Assembly: GCA_003510325.1 (NCBI GenBank)
Contig: DONB01000243.1
Location: forward strand, 265 to 6,968
DNA: 6,704 bases
Source of the DNA: Thiobacillus sp.
GTDB lineage: Bacteria > Pseudomonadota > Gammaproteobacteria > Burkholderiales > Thiobacillaceae
Direction of reading: 5' to 3'
The position numbers and the translations under genes were made by a program. The notes under the pieces were generated by a model that saw only the letters and a program-made list of their open reading frames with translations, did not search any database and had not been told where the DNA came from. Positions 1-6,704 of the stretch are shown here, one piece after another (position 1 is the stretch's first letter; every line of letters starts with the position of its first letter).

Positions 1-593
1 AATTGCGCAATCTTGTGCGCGTCCTTGATGCCTTTCGCTGCCTCGACGCCGGAAGACACGTCCACCGCCCAGGGATGAACGCGCTCGACAGCTTCGGCGA
101 CGTTGTCGGGCGCGAGCCCGCCCGACAGGATGACCGGTTTGGGCAATCCGGACGGGATCAGGTTCCAGTCGAAGCGTTCGCCGGTGCCGCCCGGCACACC
201 CGGCACAAAGGCGTCCAGCAGCAAACCGCGCGCGGCATCGAAGTCAGCCGCGCATTTTAGCAAATCCGTGTCCCGATTGACCCGCACCGCCTTGATATAC
301 GGTCGGCCGTAGCGTGCGCAGTCGGTCGCCGTTTCGTCGCCATGGAATTGCAGCAGGTCCAGGGGCACGACGTCCAGCACGTTCTCGACGAACGCGGGAT
401 CGGCGTTCACGAACAGCCCCACGCTCTGCACGAAGGGCGGCAGCGCGCGCACCAGTGCCGCGGCAGCCTCAATCGTCACATGACGCGGACTTTTTTCGTA
501 GAACACGAAACCCAGCGCGTCCGCCCCGGCGTCGCAGGCGGCGTGCAGATCCTGCAAACGGGTGATACCGCAGATTTTTACGCGAACAGCCAT
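1..593 (-). CDS. trpF: Phosphoribosylanthranilate isomerase (partial, C-terminus off the left edge)
   Basis: TrpF is a cytoplasmic TIM-barrel enzyme of tryptophan synthesis; it isomerises N-(5'-phosphoribosyl)anthranilate to the carboxyphenylamino-deoxyribulose phosphate used by TrpC. I translated 197 codons from the ATG at 593, and the frame is still open at the left edge. The family is usually about 205-210 residues, so only some ten residues are missing. The N-terminal KICGIT motif carries the general base Cys8, and LLLDAF carries the general acid Asp127. The phosphate-binding PGGTG-x-x-FDW, LSGGL and DVSSGVE segments are all present, so the enzyme should be active. The ATG lies inside the end of truA (16-bp overlap, different frame) and has only a weak ribosome binding site, which suggests translational coupling to truA. 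In related genomes trpB, trpA or accD usually follow, but they are outside this window. Confidence 0.96.
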   Translation of the reverse strand, partial: MAVRVKICGITRLQDLHAACDAGADALGFVFYEKSPRHVTIEAAAALVRALPPFVQSVGLFVNADPAFVENVLDVVPLDLLQFHGDETATDCARYGRPYIKAVRVNRDTDLLKCAADFDAARGLLLDAFVPGVPGGTGERFDWNLIPSGLPKPVILSGGLAPDNVAEAVERVHPWAVDVSSGVEAAKGIKDAHKIAQ

Positions 594-1357
594 CGTTCAG
601 ACGATTCCGGCAGGCCAAAGTGCGCAGGATACCGGATATGGGTGAGATACAGCCCGGCGGCGTCGAAGGTCGGCGCGGCAAGCGTGCGGTCGCGGCTTTC
701 GAGGATTTCGCCCAGCCATTCGGGCGGCTGGCTGCCGGCGCCGATCTGCACGAGACAGCCCATGAGGTTGCGCACCATGTGATGCAGGAAACCGTCGGCG
801 CGGAAATCGCACAGCAGGTAATCGCCGCGGCGCTCGACGTGCGCCAGCCGCAGTTCCTTGACCGGCGACTTGGCCTGGCATTCGGCAGCACGGAACGCGG
901 AAAAATCGTGCTGCCCAATCAGGTGCGCAGCCGCCCGGTTCATCGCGTCGGCATCGAGCGGACGGTGGTGCCAGCCGATCAGCCCCGTGTTGAGGCCGGG
1001 CCGCACCGGGTGATTCAGCAGCACGTAGCGATAGCCGCGCTGGGTGGCGGCAAAGCGCGCATGGAAATCCTCGTCCACTTCGCGCGCCCACAACACCGCC
1101 ACGCCGACCGGCAGGTGGCTGTTGACGCCGCGGACCCAGGCGCTCAATGGACGTTTCGCCACGGTATCGAAATGCGCCACCTGGAACGCCGCATGGACGC
1201 CGGTGTCGGTGCGTCCGGCCGCAGTGACGGCGGTTTTCTCGCCGGCGATCGCCGACACTGCCGCTTCGAGCGCGTCCTGCACGCCGCAGCCCTGCGGCTG
1301 CGACTGCCAGCCGCAGAAGCCGACGCCACGATATTCCAGCCCTACGACGATCCTCAT
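578..1357 (-). CDS. truA: tRNA pseudouridine(38-40) synthase TruA
   Basis: TruA converts uridines 38, 39 and 40 in the tRNA anticodon stem-loop to pseudouridine, in the cytoplasm. The 259-residue product has the usual length for the family. It opens with a typical first strand ([15 protein letters not shown]) and carries the catalytic motif [11 protein letters not shown] with the nucleophile Asp51 (Asp60 in E. coli). Further family marks are the RGYRY segment near 107-111 (active-site tyrosine), HDFSAFRA, and the C-terminal motif from [10 protein letters not shown] to LMG. The ATG at 1357 lies 12 bp after the stop of the CbiQ-like gene. The TGA of that gene overlaps a GAGG that could serve as ribosome binding site at 10-nt spacing. 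The 3' end overlaps trpF by 16 bp. Gene order fimV-truA-trpF is conserved in Pseudomonas and relatives, apart from the extra gene inserted upstream here. Confidence 0.97.
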   Translation of the reverse strand: MRIVVGLEYRGVGFCGWQSQPQGCGVQDALEAAVSAIAGEKTAVTAAGRTDTGVHAAFQVAHFDTVAKRPLSAWVRGVNSHLPVGVAVLWAREVDEDFHARFAATQRGYRYVLLNHPVRPGLNTGLIGWHHRPLDADAMNRAAAHLIGQHDFSAFRAAECQAKSPVKELRLAHVERRGDYLLCDFRADGFLHHMVRNLMGCLVQIGAGSQPPEWLGEILESRDRTLAAPTFDAAGLYLTHIRYPAHFGLPESSERWLFA

Positions 1358-1369
1358 CTCAATCCGGCC

Positions 1370-1984
1370 TCATGCCAGCACGACCCACATCAGGAGCAAG
1401 CCCGCGAGTATGACGGCGCTGTCGCGGCTTTGCCAGCGCTCGGCATGCAGCGTGAAGGTGACAGGCGTATCGTCGTCGGGCAGCGGTTCGCGCAACGCAT
1501 CCAGCCAGCGCGCCGACCGGGGTGCCTGTTCAACGGCGTCCAGCGTCAATCCAAGGCGCACTGCAAAGGCGCGTCGATCAAAGCCGAACCCCGTCAACGG
1601 CCAGGCCAGCACATACAACCCATAGATCAGGCGCGGGCGGGCTGTCGTCGCCAGCAGCACCGACAGCCCGGCCAGCATCAGCACCAGCCGCGTGATGCGC
1701 AGCACGCCCTGCTGCACGCCGACCAAGCCAGGGCTGGCCCATCCCAGTGCAGGCCACAGCGCGTCTCCTGGGATGGCGTAGGCATAGCTCAGCAGCAGCA
1801 CCGCCAGCAGCCAGCGGGCGCGGCGCAACAGGCGCAGCAACTGGATGCGGACAGGCGCAAACAGAAAGGCCGTCGCAGCAGCGACGGCCAGAAAGATCAG
1901 CAGGGACGGCGCAGCAACCTCCACCGCCACCGCCCACCCGCACCACAGCAGGATGCGGGCGGCAGGATGAGGCGCGTTAGCCAA
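1370..1984 (-). CDS. CbiQ/EcfT-like integral membrane protein (orphan, TTG start)
   Basis: This gene encodes a hydrophobic 204-residue protein with likely membrane segments at about 11-43 (probably two helices), 57-73, 94-114, 119-135 and 188-203. The pattern resembles the transmembrane (T) subunit of energy-coupling-factor transporters, the CbiQ/EcfT family. It has a short HPAAR start, a GVLRITRLVLML helix followed by LATTARPR, then a PL-x-GFGFDRRAFAVRLGLTLD stretch like the EcfT core. The stretch around EQAPRSARW (152-160) sits where EcfT coupling helices carry their Ala-Arg motifs, but a classical Ala-Arg-Gly is not visible. The protein is shorter than the usual 250 or so residues. No ATPase (EcfA/CbiO) or substrate subunit gene is near, so the substrate and transport activity are unknown. 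The start is a TTG at 1984, eight bases inside the end of fimV, with a weak ribosome binding site; no in-frame ATG fits. Family assignment is by eye only. Confidence 0.72.
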   Translation of the reverse strand: MANAPHPAARILLWCGWAVAVEVAAPSLLIFLAVAAATAFLFAPVRIQLLRLLRRARWLLAVLLLSYAYAIPGDALWPALGWASPGLVGVQQGVLRITRLVLMLAGLSVLLATTARPRLIYGLYVLAWPLTGFGFDRRAFAVRLGLTLDAVEQAPRSARWLDALREPLPDDDTPVTFTLHAERWQSRDSAVILAGLLLMWVVLA

Positions 1985-4445
1985 GCGAACTCAACATGCC
2001 TTTCGCGTCGGACTTTTGCGCGTCATTGCCTTCGGCCAGCACTTCGTTGAGGATTTCGCGTGCGCCTTCCTTGTCGCCCATTTCCACGTAGGCGCGGGCA
2101 AGGTCGAGCTTGGTGCCGACTTCGTCGAGCTCCAGTTCGTTGCCGCCGGCGTCGCCCAGATCGAGATCGAGTCCGCTGAAATCGAATTTGCTGTCCGGAC
2201 CGTTGTCTTCCTCCAGGCCCAGATCGAGTTTCAGCGCATCGTCGGTCGTCGACGGAATATCCAGGTCCGGCAGGTCGAAGGCCATGCCCTGCGTGTCCAT
2301 TTCCACATAGCCGGCGTCGGGTGCAGCGGGTGCGGCCGGGGCCGCAGGCTCTTCGGGCTGGACGTCGAAATTGAGGACATGCCCCGCGCTCTCGAACTCC
2401 AGCGGAGCATTGTCCACCGCCGCCTCGGGTTCGGGTTCCGGCTCAAGCCCGGCTTCGGCCTCGAAGTCAGACAGCGCCTCGGCAGCGTCTTCCGTTCCTG
2501 CCTGCTCGGTATCGAAGGTCACCGCTCCGCCGGCCACCGCCGCAGTGGCTGCGACAGTGGCCGCGGCAACCGCCGGGGCGGCACTCGACTGCACGCCGCC
2601 GTACAGGGGGTTGGTCGGGTCGATGCTGCGGCCCATTTCACAGGCCTTGTCCCACAACGGGCTCGATTTGCTGCCCAGCGCCGCGTAGAGTTCGCCGGCG
2701 ACCGCCTCGAACGTCGCGGTGTTGCGGCGCGCGGCATAGATTTCAAGCAACTTGACGCGGATTTCGTGACGATCCGGGTTCTTGGTGATGGCTTCCTTGA
2801 GAATTTCCTCGGCCTGCGCATCGCGGCCGTAGGCCATGTAGACCTCGGCTTCGGCGATGGGATCGACATCATGGGTGTCGATGGTGCCCAGACCCGCCTG
2901 ACTGAAGTCGGTCAGGAAGGAGGTGTCGCCGGTATTGACGCTACCGCCTGACGCGGCGCCGATCACCGTGTTGGGCTGAACATCGCCACCGCTCATGATG
3001 CTGTCTTCCAGCGCGGTATTCGGTGTTTTGCGGCGGCGGTTGCCGCCTGCCATCATCCACCACAGCACGCCGCCGAGGCCCAGCGCGGCCAGGCCACCGC
3101 CCCAGTACATCGGATTGGCGAGGAAGGGGTCGTACCAGGTTTCGGCGGATTCGGGGCTGGCCGGCGGCGCCGCGACAGCGGGCGCCGGGACAGGTTTCGG
3201 TTTCGGTTTGGGCGCGGCCTCGGGGACGGGGCTCGGAGCGGCCGCTTCCGGTGCGGGCGCTGCCGGGGCTTCCGCCCCGTTTTGCGCCTTTTCCTTCATG
3301 TCGGCCAGCTTCTGCAAGTCCTGAATCTGCTTTTCCAGCATGGCCACGCGCTGGCCGGATTCCTGCAACGCTTTTTCGCGCGCAGTGGCATCTTCTTCCT
3401 GGGCACGCAACTTGTCCTGCAGGGCACGGGTTTCGTCGGCCTTGGTCGCAGCAACCGGCGGCGGCGTCACCTTGGACAGCTTCAGGACGTCCTTCTGTGC
3501 CTCGGGGGCCGGCTTGGCGCGATCTTCCACCTTGGGCGTGATCTTGCCGCTGGCGGCCTGGCCCGGAGCAGGCTGAGCCTCGGGGGCAGCGCTCACCGCA
3601 GCAGCCAGTTTCTGCCGATAGGCGCGCCAGTCTTCCGCCTGCAGCTTGAGTTCGCGCACCGCTTCCTGCTGCGGAATGGCGGCCACGGTTTCAGCGGAAG
3701 GCACGTTAAGGGTCTTGCCGGCTTTCAGGCGGTTCACATTGCCGTCGAACGCCTGGGTATTTTCGCGGTAGAGGCTCAGCAGCGTCTGCTCCAGGCTGAC
3801 GCCCTCAGGGCGCACGCGGCTGGCAATGGCCGACAGGGTATCGCCCCGCTTGACCATCACGCGGTCAGGCGTTGCGGCCTGCGGTGCAGGGGCCGGCTTG
3901 CGTTCCGTCGTCGGTGCCGGCGCCTTGGGCGCGGCCGGCGTTTGTGCTTGAGCCGGTTGAGCCACGGCCGGGGCCGCCTTGGCAACGGGCGCAGGCGCCT
4001 GTGCCGGCCTGACCGCCACCGGCGCCACCGTCTGGGCGCTGCCCATGCCGGGCGGGTCCAGCAGCACGGTGTATTCGCGGACCAGTCGGCCCGAAGCCCA
4101 GTTCAACTCCACCAGCATGTCGATGAAAGGATCGGTCACCGGGCGGCTGGAGGTCACTTTCAATACGGCCCTGCCGTCGGGCTTTTTCTCGACCGAAAAG
4201 CGCAGGGAGCTCAGAACGGGCGCGAATTCGACGCGCGCATCGCGAAACGCCTGGTCGGAAGCGAGATTGGCCGACAAGCTATCGAGCTCGGCCTTGTCCG
4301 CCGCGAACAGTTCGATTTCGGCCGCGAGCGGCTGACCCAGCGCCGAGGTGATCGACAGCTTGCCCAACCCGGCGGCATGCGCCATCAGCGGCACGGCAAT
4401 CAGGCCGGCAGCCACCAGTTGGGTGGTGAAGCGCTTCAATTTCAT
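1977..4445 (-). CDS. fimV: FimV/HubP-family polarity and type IV pilus assembly protein
   Basis: FimV is a bitopic inner-membrane protein that binds peptidoglycan and organises the cell pole; in Pseudomonas it is needed for type IV pilus secretin assembly and twitching. The 822-residue product shows the family layout. A signal peptide (1-24, cleavage after AHA) is followed by the conserved periplasmic FimV domain (about 25-135, starting AGLGKLSITSALGQPL). Next come a Pro/Ala-rich linker (138-194), a LysM-like peptidoglycan-binding domain (195-249, MVKRGDTLSAIA to LNVP), a coiled coil (about 335-388) and a second Pro/Ala/Lys linker. One membrane helix (446-466) ends in GGNRRRK. The cytoplasmic part holds a TPR-like block (527-609, AEAEVYMAYGRDAQAEEIL), an acidic linker, and the short FimV C-terminal helical motif (776-820, TKLDLARAYVEMGDKEGA). 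The ATG has a strong AGGGAG ribosome binding site. The gene lies 133 bp after asd and overlaps the next gene by 8 bp. Confidence 0.95.
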   Translation of the reverse strand: MKLKRFTTQLVAAGLIAVPLMAHAAGLGKLSITSALGQPLAAEIELFAADKAELDSLSANLASDQAFRDARVEFAPVLSSLRFSVEKKPDGRAVLKVTSSRPVTDPFIDMLVELNWASGRLVREYTVLLDPPGMGSAQTVAPVAVRPAQAPAPVAKAAPAVAQPAQAQTPAAPKAPAPTTERKPAPAPQAATPDRVMVKRGDTLSAIASRVRPEGVSLEQTLLSLYRENTQAFDGNVNRLKAGKTLNVPSAETVAAIPQQEAVRELKLQAEDWRAYRQKLAAAVSAAPEAQPAPGQAASGKITPKVEDRAKPAPEAQKDVLKLSKVTPPPVAATKADETRALQDKLRAQEEDATAREKALQESGQRVAMLEKQIQDLQKLADMKEKAQNGAEAPAAPAPEAAAPSPVPEAAPKPKPKPVPAPAVAAPPASPESAETWYDPFLANPMYWGGGLAALGLGGVLWWMMAGGNRRRKTPNTALEDSIMSGGDVQPNTVIGAASGGSVNTGDTSFLTDFSQAGLGTIDTHDVDPIAEAEVYMAYGRDAQAEEILKEAITKNPDRHEIRVKLLEIYAARRNTATFEAVAGELYAALGSKSSPLWDKACEMGRSIDPTNPLYGGVQSSAAPAVAAATVAATAAVAGGAVTFDTEQAGTEDAAEALSDFEAEAGLEPEPEPEAAVDNAPLEFESAGHVLNFDVQPEEPAAPAAPAAPDAGYVEMDTQGMAFDLPDLDIPSTTDDALKLDLGLEEDNGPDSKFDFSGLDLDLGDAGGNELELDEVGTKLDLARAYVEMGDKEGAREILNEVLAEGNDAQKSDAKGMLSSLG

Positions 4446-4452
4446 CCCGTTT

Positions 4453-4458
4453 CTCCCT
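4453..4458 (-). promoter_or_regulatory. Ribosome binding site of fimV
   Basis: AGGGAG on the minus strand lies 7 nt before the fimV ATG at 4445. It is the best Shine-Dalgarno match in this gene cluster and fixes the start, which is also required for the intact signal peptide. Confidence 0.85.
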
Positions 4459-4462
4459 ATTC

Positions 4463-4479
4463 GCCCCGCTCAGCGGAGC
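4463..4479 (-). other. GC-rich hairpin in the fimV leader
   Basis: On the minus strand GCTCCGC and GCGGGGC pair over seven positions (one G-U) around a TGA loop. The hairpin ends 4 nt before the fimV ribosome binding site. No T-run follows, so it does not look like an intrinsic terminator. It may influence ribosome access or transcript stability, but this is inference; short GC-rich hairpins are common in a genome of this composition. Confidence 0.45.
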
Positions 4480-4529
4480 TGTTGAATCCTTGACGCCACT
4501 ATTGACGGCTCGGCAGGCGCAATCTTTAG

Positions 4530-4546
4530 TGCAGGAATCGCACCAG
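4530..4546 (-). promoter_or_regulatory. Possible sigma-54 (-24/-12) promoter for fimV
   Basis: The minus strand reads CTGGTGCG-ATTC-CTGCA, against the sigma-54 consensus YTGGCACG-N4-TTGCW. Ten of thirteen positions agree. The key GG and GC dinucleotides are both present with the required 12-bp offset. Transcription would begin near 4519, giving a leader of about 73 nt before the fimV ATG. RpoN controls pilin and flagellar genes in many proteobacteria, so the placement is sensible. A match of this quality can arise by chance, and I saw no clear activator site. No good sigma-70 promoter was found in the same gap. Confidence 0.3.
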
Positions 4547-4578
4547 CTCTGGTTTTATTGCCGTCAGGCCTCCGCTGC

Positions 4579-5691
4579 TCAAGCTTCCAGCAGGATCCGC
4601 AGCATGCGGCGCAAGGGTTCCGCCGCGCCCCACAACAACTGGTCGCCCACCGTGAACGCGGTCAGATACTCGGGCCCCATGTTGAGCTTGCGCATACGCC
4701 CGATCGGCACGGTGAGCGTGCCGGTGACCGCCGCCGGGGTCAGTTCGCGCATGGTGATCTCGCGGTCGTTCGGCACCACCTTCACCCACTGGTTGTGCGC
4801 GGCGATCAGGCCGTGGATGTCGGCCAGCGGCACGTCTTTCGTCAGCTTGATGGTGAGCGCCTGCGAATGGCAGCGCATCGCGCCGACGCGCACGCACAGG
4901 CCGTCGATGGGAATCGGCTTGTCGCTGCGGCGCATGATCTTGTTGGCCTCGACCTGCGCCTTCCATTCTTCCTTGGACTGGCCGGATTCGAGCGCGACGT
5001 CTATCCACGGAATCAGGTTGCCGGCCAGCGGCACCGGCCAGGCATCGACCGGGTAACGGTCGGAGCGGATGAAATCGGCCACCTTGCGGTCGATTTCGAG
5101 GATGGCGGATGCCGGATCGGCGATCAGGTCCATCACTTCCGTATGCACCGCGCCCATCTGCTGGATCAGCTCGCGCATGTTGCGCGCGCCGGCGCCCGAG
5201 GCCGCCTGGTAGGTCATCGGCGACACCCATTCGACCAGCCCGGCGTCGAACAGACCGCCCATCGCCATCAGCATCAGCGACACCGTGCAGTTGCCGCCGA
5301 CGTAGGTTTTCACCCCGCTGGCGATGCCATCCCGAATCACGTTGCCGTTGACCGGGTCGAGAATGATGATGGCCTCGTCCTTCATGCGCAGGGTCGAGGC
5401 GGCGTCGATCCAGTAGCCGTTCCAGCCCGCCGCGCGCAGCTTCGGATACACCTCTTTCGTGTAGTCGCCGCCCTGGCAGGTGATGATGGCGTCGCACAGC
5501 TTCAATTCGTCGATGCTGTTGGCGTCCTTCAGCGGCGGCACGTCGCGGCCGATGTCCGGCCCCTTGCCGCCGACGTTCGACGTGGTGAAGAACACCGGAT
5601 CGATATGGTCGAAATCGCGCTCTTCCTTCATGCGGCCCATCAGCACGGAACCTACCATGCCGCGCCAGCCGATCAGTCCTACCTTCATCAT
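4579..5691 (-). CDS. asd: Aspartate-semialdehyde dehydrogenase
   Basis: Asd reduces L-aspartyl-4-phosphate to L-aspartate-4-semialdehyde with NADPH, the branch step to lysine and diaminopimelate, threonine, methionine and isoleucine, in the cytoplasm. The 370-residue product is close to the 367 of the E. coli enzyme and clearly of the same gamma/beta-proteobacterial subtype. The N-terminal dinucleotide-binding motif reads [14 protein letters not shown], the active-site cysteine is Cys135 in [10 protein letters not shown], and the base His275 lies in MRCHSQA. WIDAAST and GAGARNM are also conserved. Two ATGs stand in tandem at 5691 and 5688, and GGAGA at 5697-5701 serves either (6 or 9 nt); I chose the first. 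The frame also stays open upstream to 5748, but that part only reads through the leuB-asd palindrome and is not part of the family. No clear terminator follows, so some read-through into fimV is possible. Confidence 0.97.
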   Translation of the reverse strand: MMKVGLIGWRGMVGSVLMGRMKEERDFDHIDPVFFTTSNVGGKGPDIGRDVPPLKDANSIDELKLCDAIITCQGGDYTKEVYPKLRAAGWNGYWIDAASTLRMKDEAIIILDPVNGNVIRDGIASGVKTYVGGNCTVSLMLMAMGGLFDAGLVEWVSPMTYQAASGAGARNMRELIQQMGAVHTEVMDLIADPASAILEIDRKVADFIRSDRYPVDAWPVPLAGNLIPWIDVALESGQSKEEWKAQVEANKIMRRSDKPIPIDGLCVRVGAMRCHSQALTIKLTKDVPLADIHGLIAAHNQWVKVVPNDREITMRELTPAAVTGTLTVPIGRMRKLNMGPEYLTAFTVGDQLLWGAAEPLRRMLRILLEA

Positions 5692-5696
5692 GTTCG

Positions 5697-5701
5697 TCTC
5701 C
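5697..5701 (-). promoter_or_regulatory. Ribosome binding site of asd
   Basis: GGAGA on the minus strand lies just before the tandem ATG codons at 5691 and 5688. It argues against the longer upstream open frame that would begin at 5748 inside the palindromic repeat. Confidence 0.75.
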
Positions 5702-5712
5702 AAAAAGTCCTG

Positions 5713-5778
5713 TCCGCGAAGGATGCGAAGGTTTGCGAAGAAAAGCACTTCTTGGCGTTTCTTCGCGTCCTTCGCGGA
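5713..5778. repeat. Imperfect 66-bp palindrome built of GCGAAG units
   Basis: The outer arms 5713-5730 and 5761-5778 are complementary at 17 of 18 positions; the single mismatch is 5724/5767. The pairing register continues inward with 5735-5736/5755-5756 and 5738-5742/5749-5753, leaving a loop of about six bases at 5743-5748. The left arm has GCGAAG at 5716, 5725 and 5735; the right arm has its complement CTTCGC at 5761 and 5770, so units recur every 9-10 bp. Runs of five A flank it on the plus strand (5702-5706 and 5778-5782). It starts five bases after the leuB stop and fills most of the leuB-asd gap. The style resembles dispersed intergenic palindromes of proteobacterial genomes; that it is multicopy here is inference. 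It could act as a transcript-stabilising or attenuating stem-loop between leuB and asd. The T-run after it on the minus strand starts 7 nt downstream of the stem, so it is a poor classical terminator. Confidence 0.85.
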
Positions 5779-5782
5779 AAAA

Positions 5783-6704
5783 TCACATCGCCTTCACCAC
5801 CGCGTCGCCCATTTCGCTGCACGACACCTTCTGCGTGCCCTCAGTCCAGATGTCGCCGGTACGCAAGCCTTGTTCGATCACCTTCTTCACCGCGTTCTCG
5901 ATGCGGTCGGCGGTATCCAGGTCGGCGAAGGTGTAGCGGTACATCATCGCCACCGACAGGATGGTCGCCAGCGGATTCGCCAGGTTCTTGCCGGCGATGT
6001 CGGGCGCGGAGCCGTGGATCGGCTCGTACATGCCCTTGTTGTGCTCGTCCAGCGAAGCCGACGGCAGCATGCCGATCGAACCCGAGAGCATCGAGGCCGC
6101 GTCCGACAGGATGTCGCCGAAGATGTTGCCGGTGACGATGGTGTCGAACTGCTTGGGCGCGCGGATCAGCTGCATCGCCGCGTTGTCGACGTACATGTGG
6201 GAGAGTTCGACTTCGGGGTAATCCTTCGACACCTCGATCATCACCTCCTTCCACAGCTCGGAGCATTCCAGCACGTTGGCCTTCTCCACCGAGCACAGCT
6301 TCTTGCCGCGCTTCATCGCGATGCCGAACGCCACGTGCGCGACGCGGCGCACCTCGGATTCGGAATACAGCATGGTGTTGAAGCCGACGCGCTCGCCGTT
6401 CCTCACCTCGATGCCGCGCGGCTGGCCGAAATAGACGTCGCCGGTCAGCTCGCGCACGATCATCAGGTCGAGCCCGGACACCACTTCGGGCTTCAGCGAC
6501 GAAGCCGATGCCAATTCGGGATACAGCAGCGCCGGGCGCAGGTTGGCGAAGAGATTCAGTTCCTTGCGGATGCGCAACAGGCCGCGCTCGGGACGCAGCG
6601 GGCGGTCGAGCGTGTCGTACTGCGGGCCGCCGACGGCGCCCAGCAGCACCGCGTCAGCCTCGCGTGCGAGCTTGAGTGTCGCTTCCGGCAGCGGGGCGCC
6701 CGCA
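5783..6704 (-). CDS. leuB: 3-isopropylmalate dehydrogenase (partial, N-terminus off the right edge)
   Basis: LeuB oxidises and decarboxylates (2R,3S)-3-isopropylmalate to 4-methyl-2-oxopentanoate with NAD+, the third step of leucine synthesis, in the cytoplasm. The frame is open to the right edge and yields 307 codons, the first incomplete; about 50 N-terminal residues with the PGDGIGPE region are missing compared with the usual 355-360. Visible motifs in order are [22 protein letters not shown] and ANLRP (substrate arginines), [15 protein letters not shown], the catalytic Tyr in [10 protein letters not shown] and Lys in VEKANV. The metal-binding aspartates are in YVDNAAMQL and [27 protein letters not shown] has the Asp expected for NAD+ rather than NADP+ use. 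The stop is the TGA at 5783-5785. A GTG at 6649 could be mistaken for the start, but upstream codons clearly continue the family ([18 protein letters not shown]). leuC and leuD probably lie upstream, outside the window. Confidence 0.97.
   Translation of the reverse strand, partial: AGAPLPEATLKLAREADAVLLGAVGGPQYDTLDRPLRPERGLLRIRKELNLFANLRPALLYPELASASSLKPEVVSGLDLMIVRELTGDVYFGQPRGIEVRNGERVGFNTMLYSESEVRRVAHVAFGIAMKRGKKLCSVEKANVLECSELWKEVMIEVSKDYPEVELSHMYVDNAAMQLIRAPKQFDTIVTGNIFGDILSDAASMLSGSIGMLPSASLDEHNKGMYEPIHGSAPDIAGKNLANPLATILSVAMMYRYTFADLDTADRIENAVKKVIEQGLRTGDIWTEGTQKVSCSEMGDAVVKAM

Noticed and set aside
620..2050. A 476-codon open frame on the plus strand across truA, the CbiQ-like gene and the end of fimV.
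   Set aside because: It lies opposite well-supported genes, has a low-complexity Arg/Gln/His-rich product and no recognisable domain. Long antisense frames are expected at this GC content.
3282..4493. A 403-codon plus-strand frame opposite the first half of fimV.
   Set aside because: It mirrors the repetitive Ala/Pro-rich coding of fimV, and the product is low complexity. It is a shadow frame.
4490..4507. Two TTGACG hexamers on the plus strand (4490 and 4502) that look like -35 boxes.
   Set aside because: No gene on the plus strand follows, and no -10 box was seen at the right distance. Probably chance.
4541..4552. ACCAG-AG-CTGGT inverted repeat after asd as a terminator.
   Set aside because: The stem is five base pairs with a two-base loop, and no T-run follows on the minus strand. 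The T-rich stretch next to it is on the wrong side.
5692..5748. An N-terminal extension of asd starting at 5748.
   Set aside because: The 19 extra codons translate the palindromic repeat, the family starts at [10 protein letters not shown], and GGAGA sits just before the tandem ATGs at 5691/5688.
5713..5778. The repeated GCGAAG units as a CRISPR array.
   Set aside because: Units are six bases with 3-4 base gaps and turn into inverted copies; there are no repeat-spacer units of CRISPR size.
4558..6135. A 525-codon plus-strand frame running over asd, the palindrome and the end of leuB.
   Set aside because: It crosses two unambiguous minus-strand genes and the palindrome, and its product is a His/Arg-rich mirror of asd.

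Overview
The window is a compact, GC-rich stretch of a proteobacterial chromosome, most likely betaproteobacterial. All six recognisable genes lie on the minus strand, so transcription runs from the right edge to the left. In that order they are leuB (start cut off by the right edge), asd, fimV, a small CbiQ/EcfT-like membrane protein gene, truA and trpF (last codons cut off by the left edge). The order leuB-asd-fimV-truA-trpF is a known conserved block in Pseudomonas and relatives and in many betaproteobacteria. The betaproteobacterial placement is inferred from gene order, base composition and protein style, not from a search.

Right part (about 4580-6704): leuB and asd encode the dehydrogenases of leucine biosynthesis (3-isopropylmalate) and of the aspartate family (aspartate-semialdehyde). 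The 91-bp gap between them is almost filled by a 66-bp imperfect palindrome with 18-bp outer arms (17 of 18 paired). It is built from repeated GCGAAG units and looks like a dispersed palindromic repeat. Asd has a clear ribosome binding site just beyond it.

Middle (4446-4578): this 133-bp gap between asd and fimV has no convincing intrinsic terminator. It holds a fair match to a sigma-54 (-24/-12) promoter in the right direction and distance for fimV, and a GC-rich hairpin just upstream of the fimV ribosome binding site.

Left part (1-4445): fimV encodes an 822-residue inner-membrane FimV/HubP-type polarity and type IV pilus assembly protein. It is followed with almost no spacing by the CbiQ-like gene (8-bp overlap, TTG start), truA (12-bp gap) and trpF (16-bp overlap). 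This packing suggests one translationally coupled transcript joining cell-pole organisation, an orphan membrane protein, tRNA pseudouridylation and tryptophan synthesis.

The genes are ordinary core functions, and I see no mobile element, CRISPR array, RNA gene or defence system. The points worth a second look are the palindrome between leuB and asd, the orphan CbiQ-like gene inserted between fimV and truA, and the possible sigma-54 control of fimV. Long open frames on the plus strand are shadows of the minus-strand genes.
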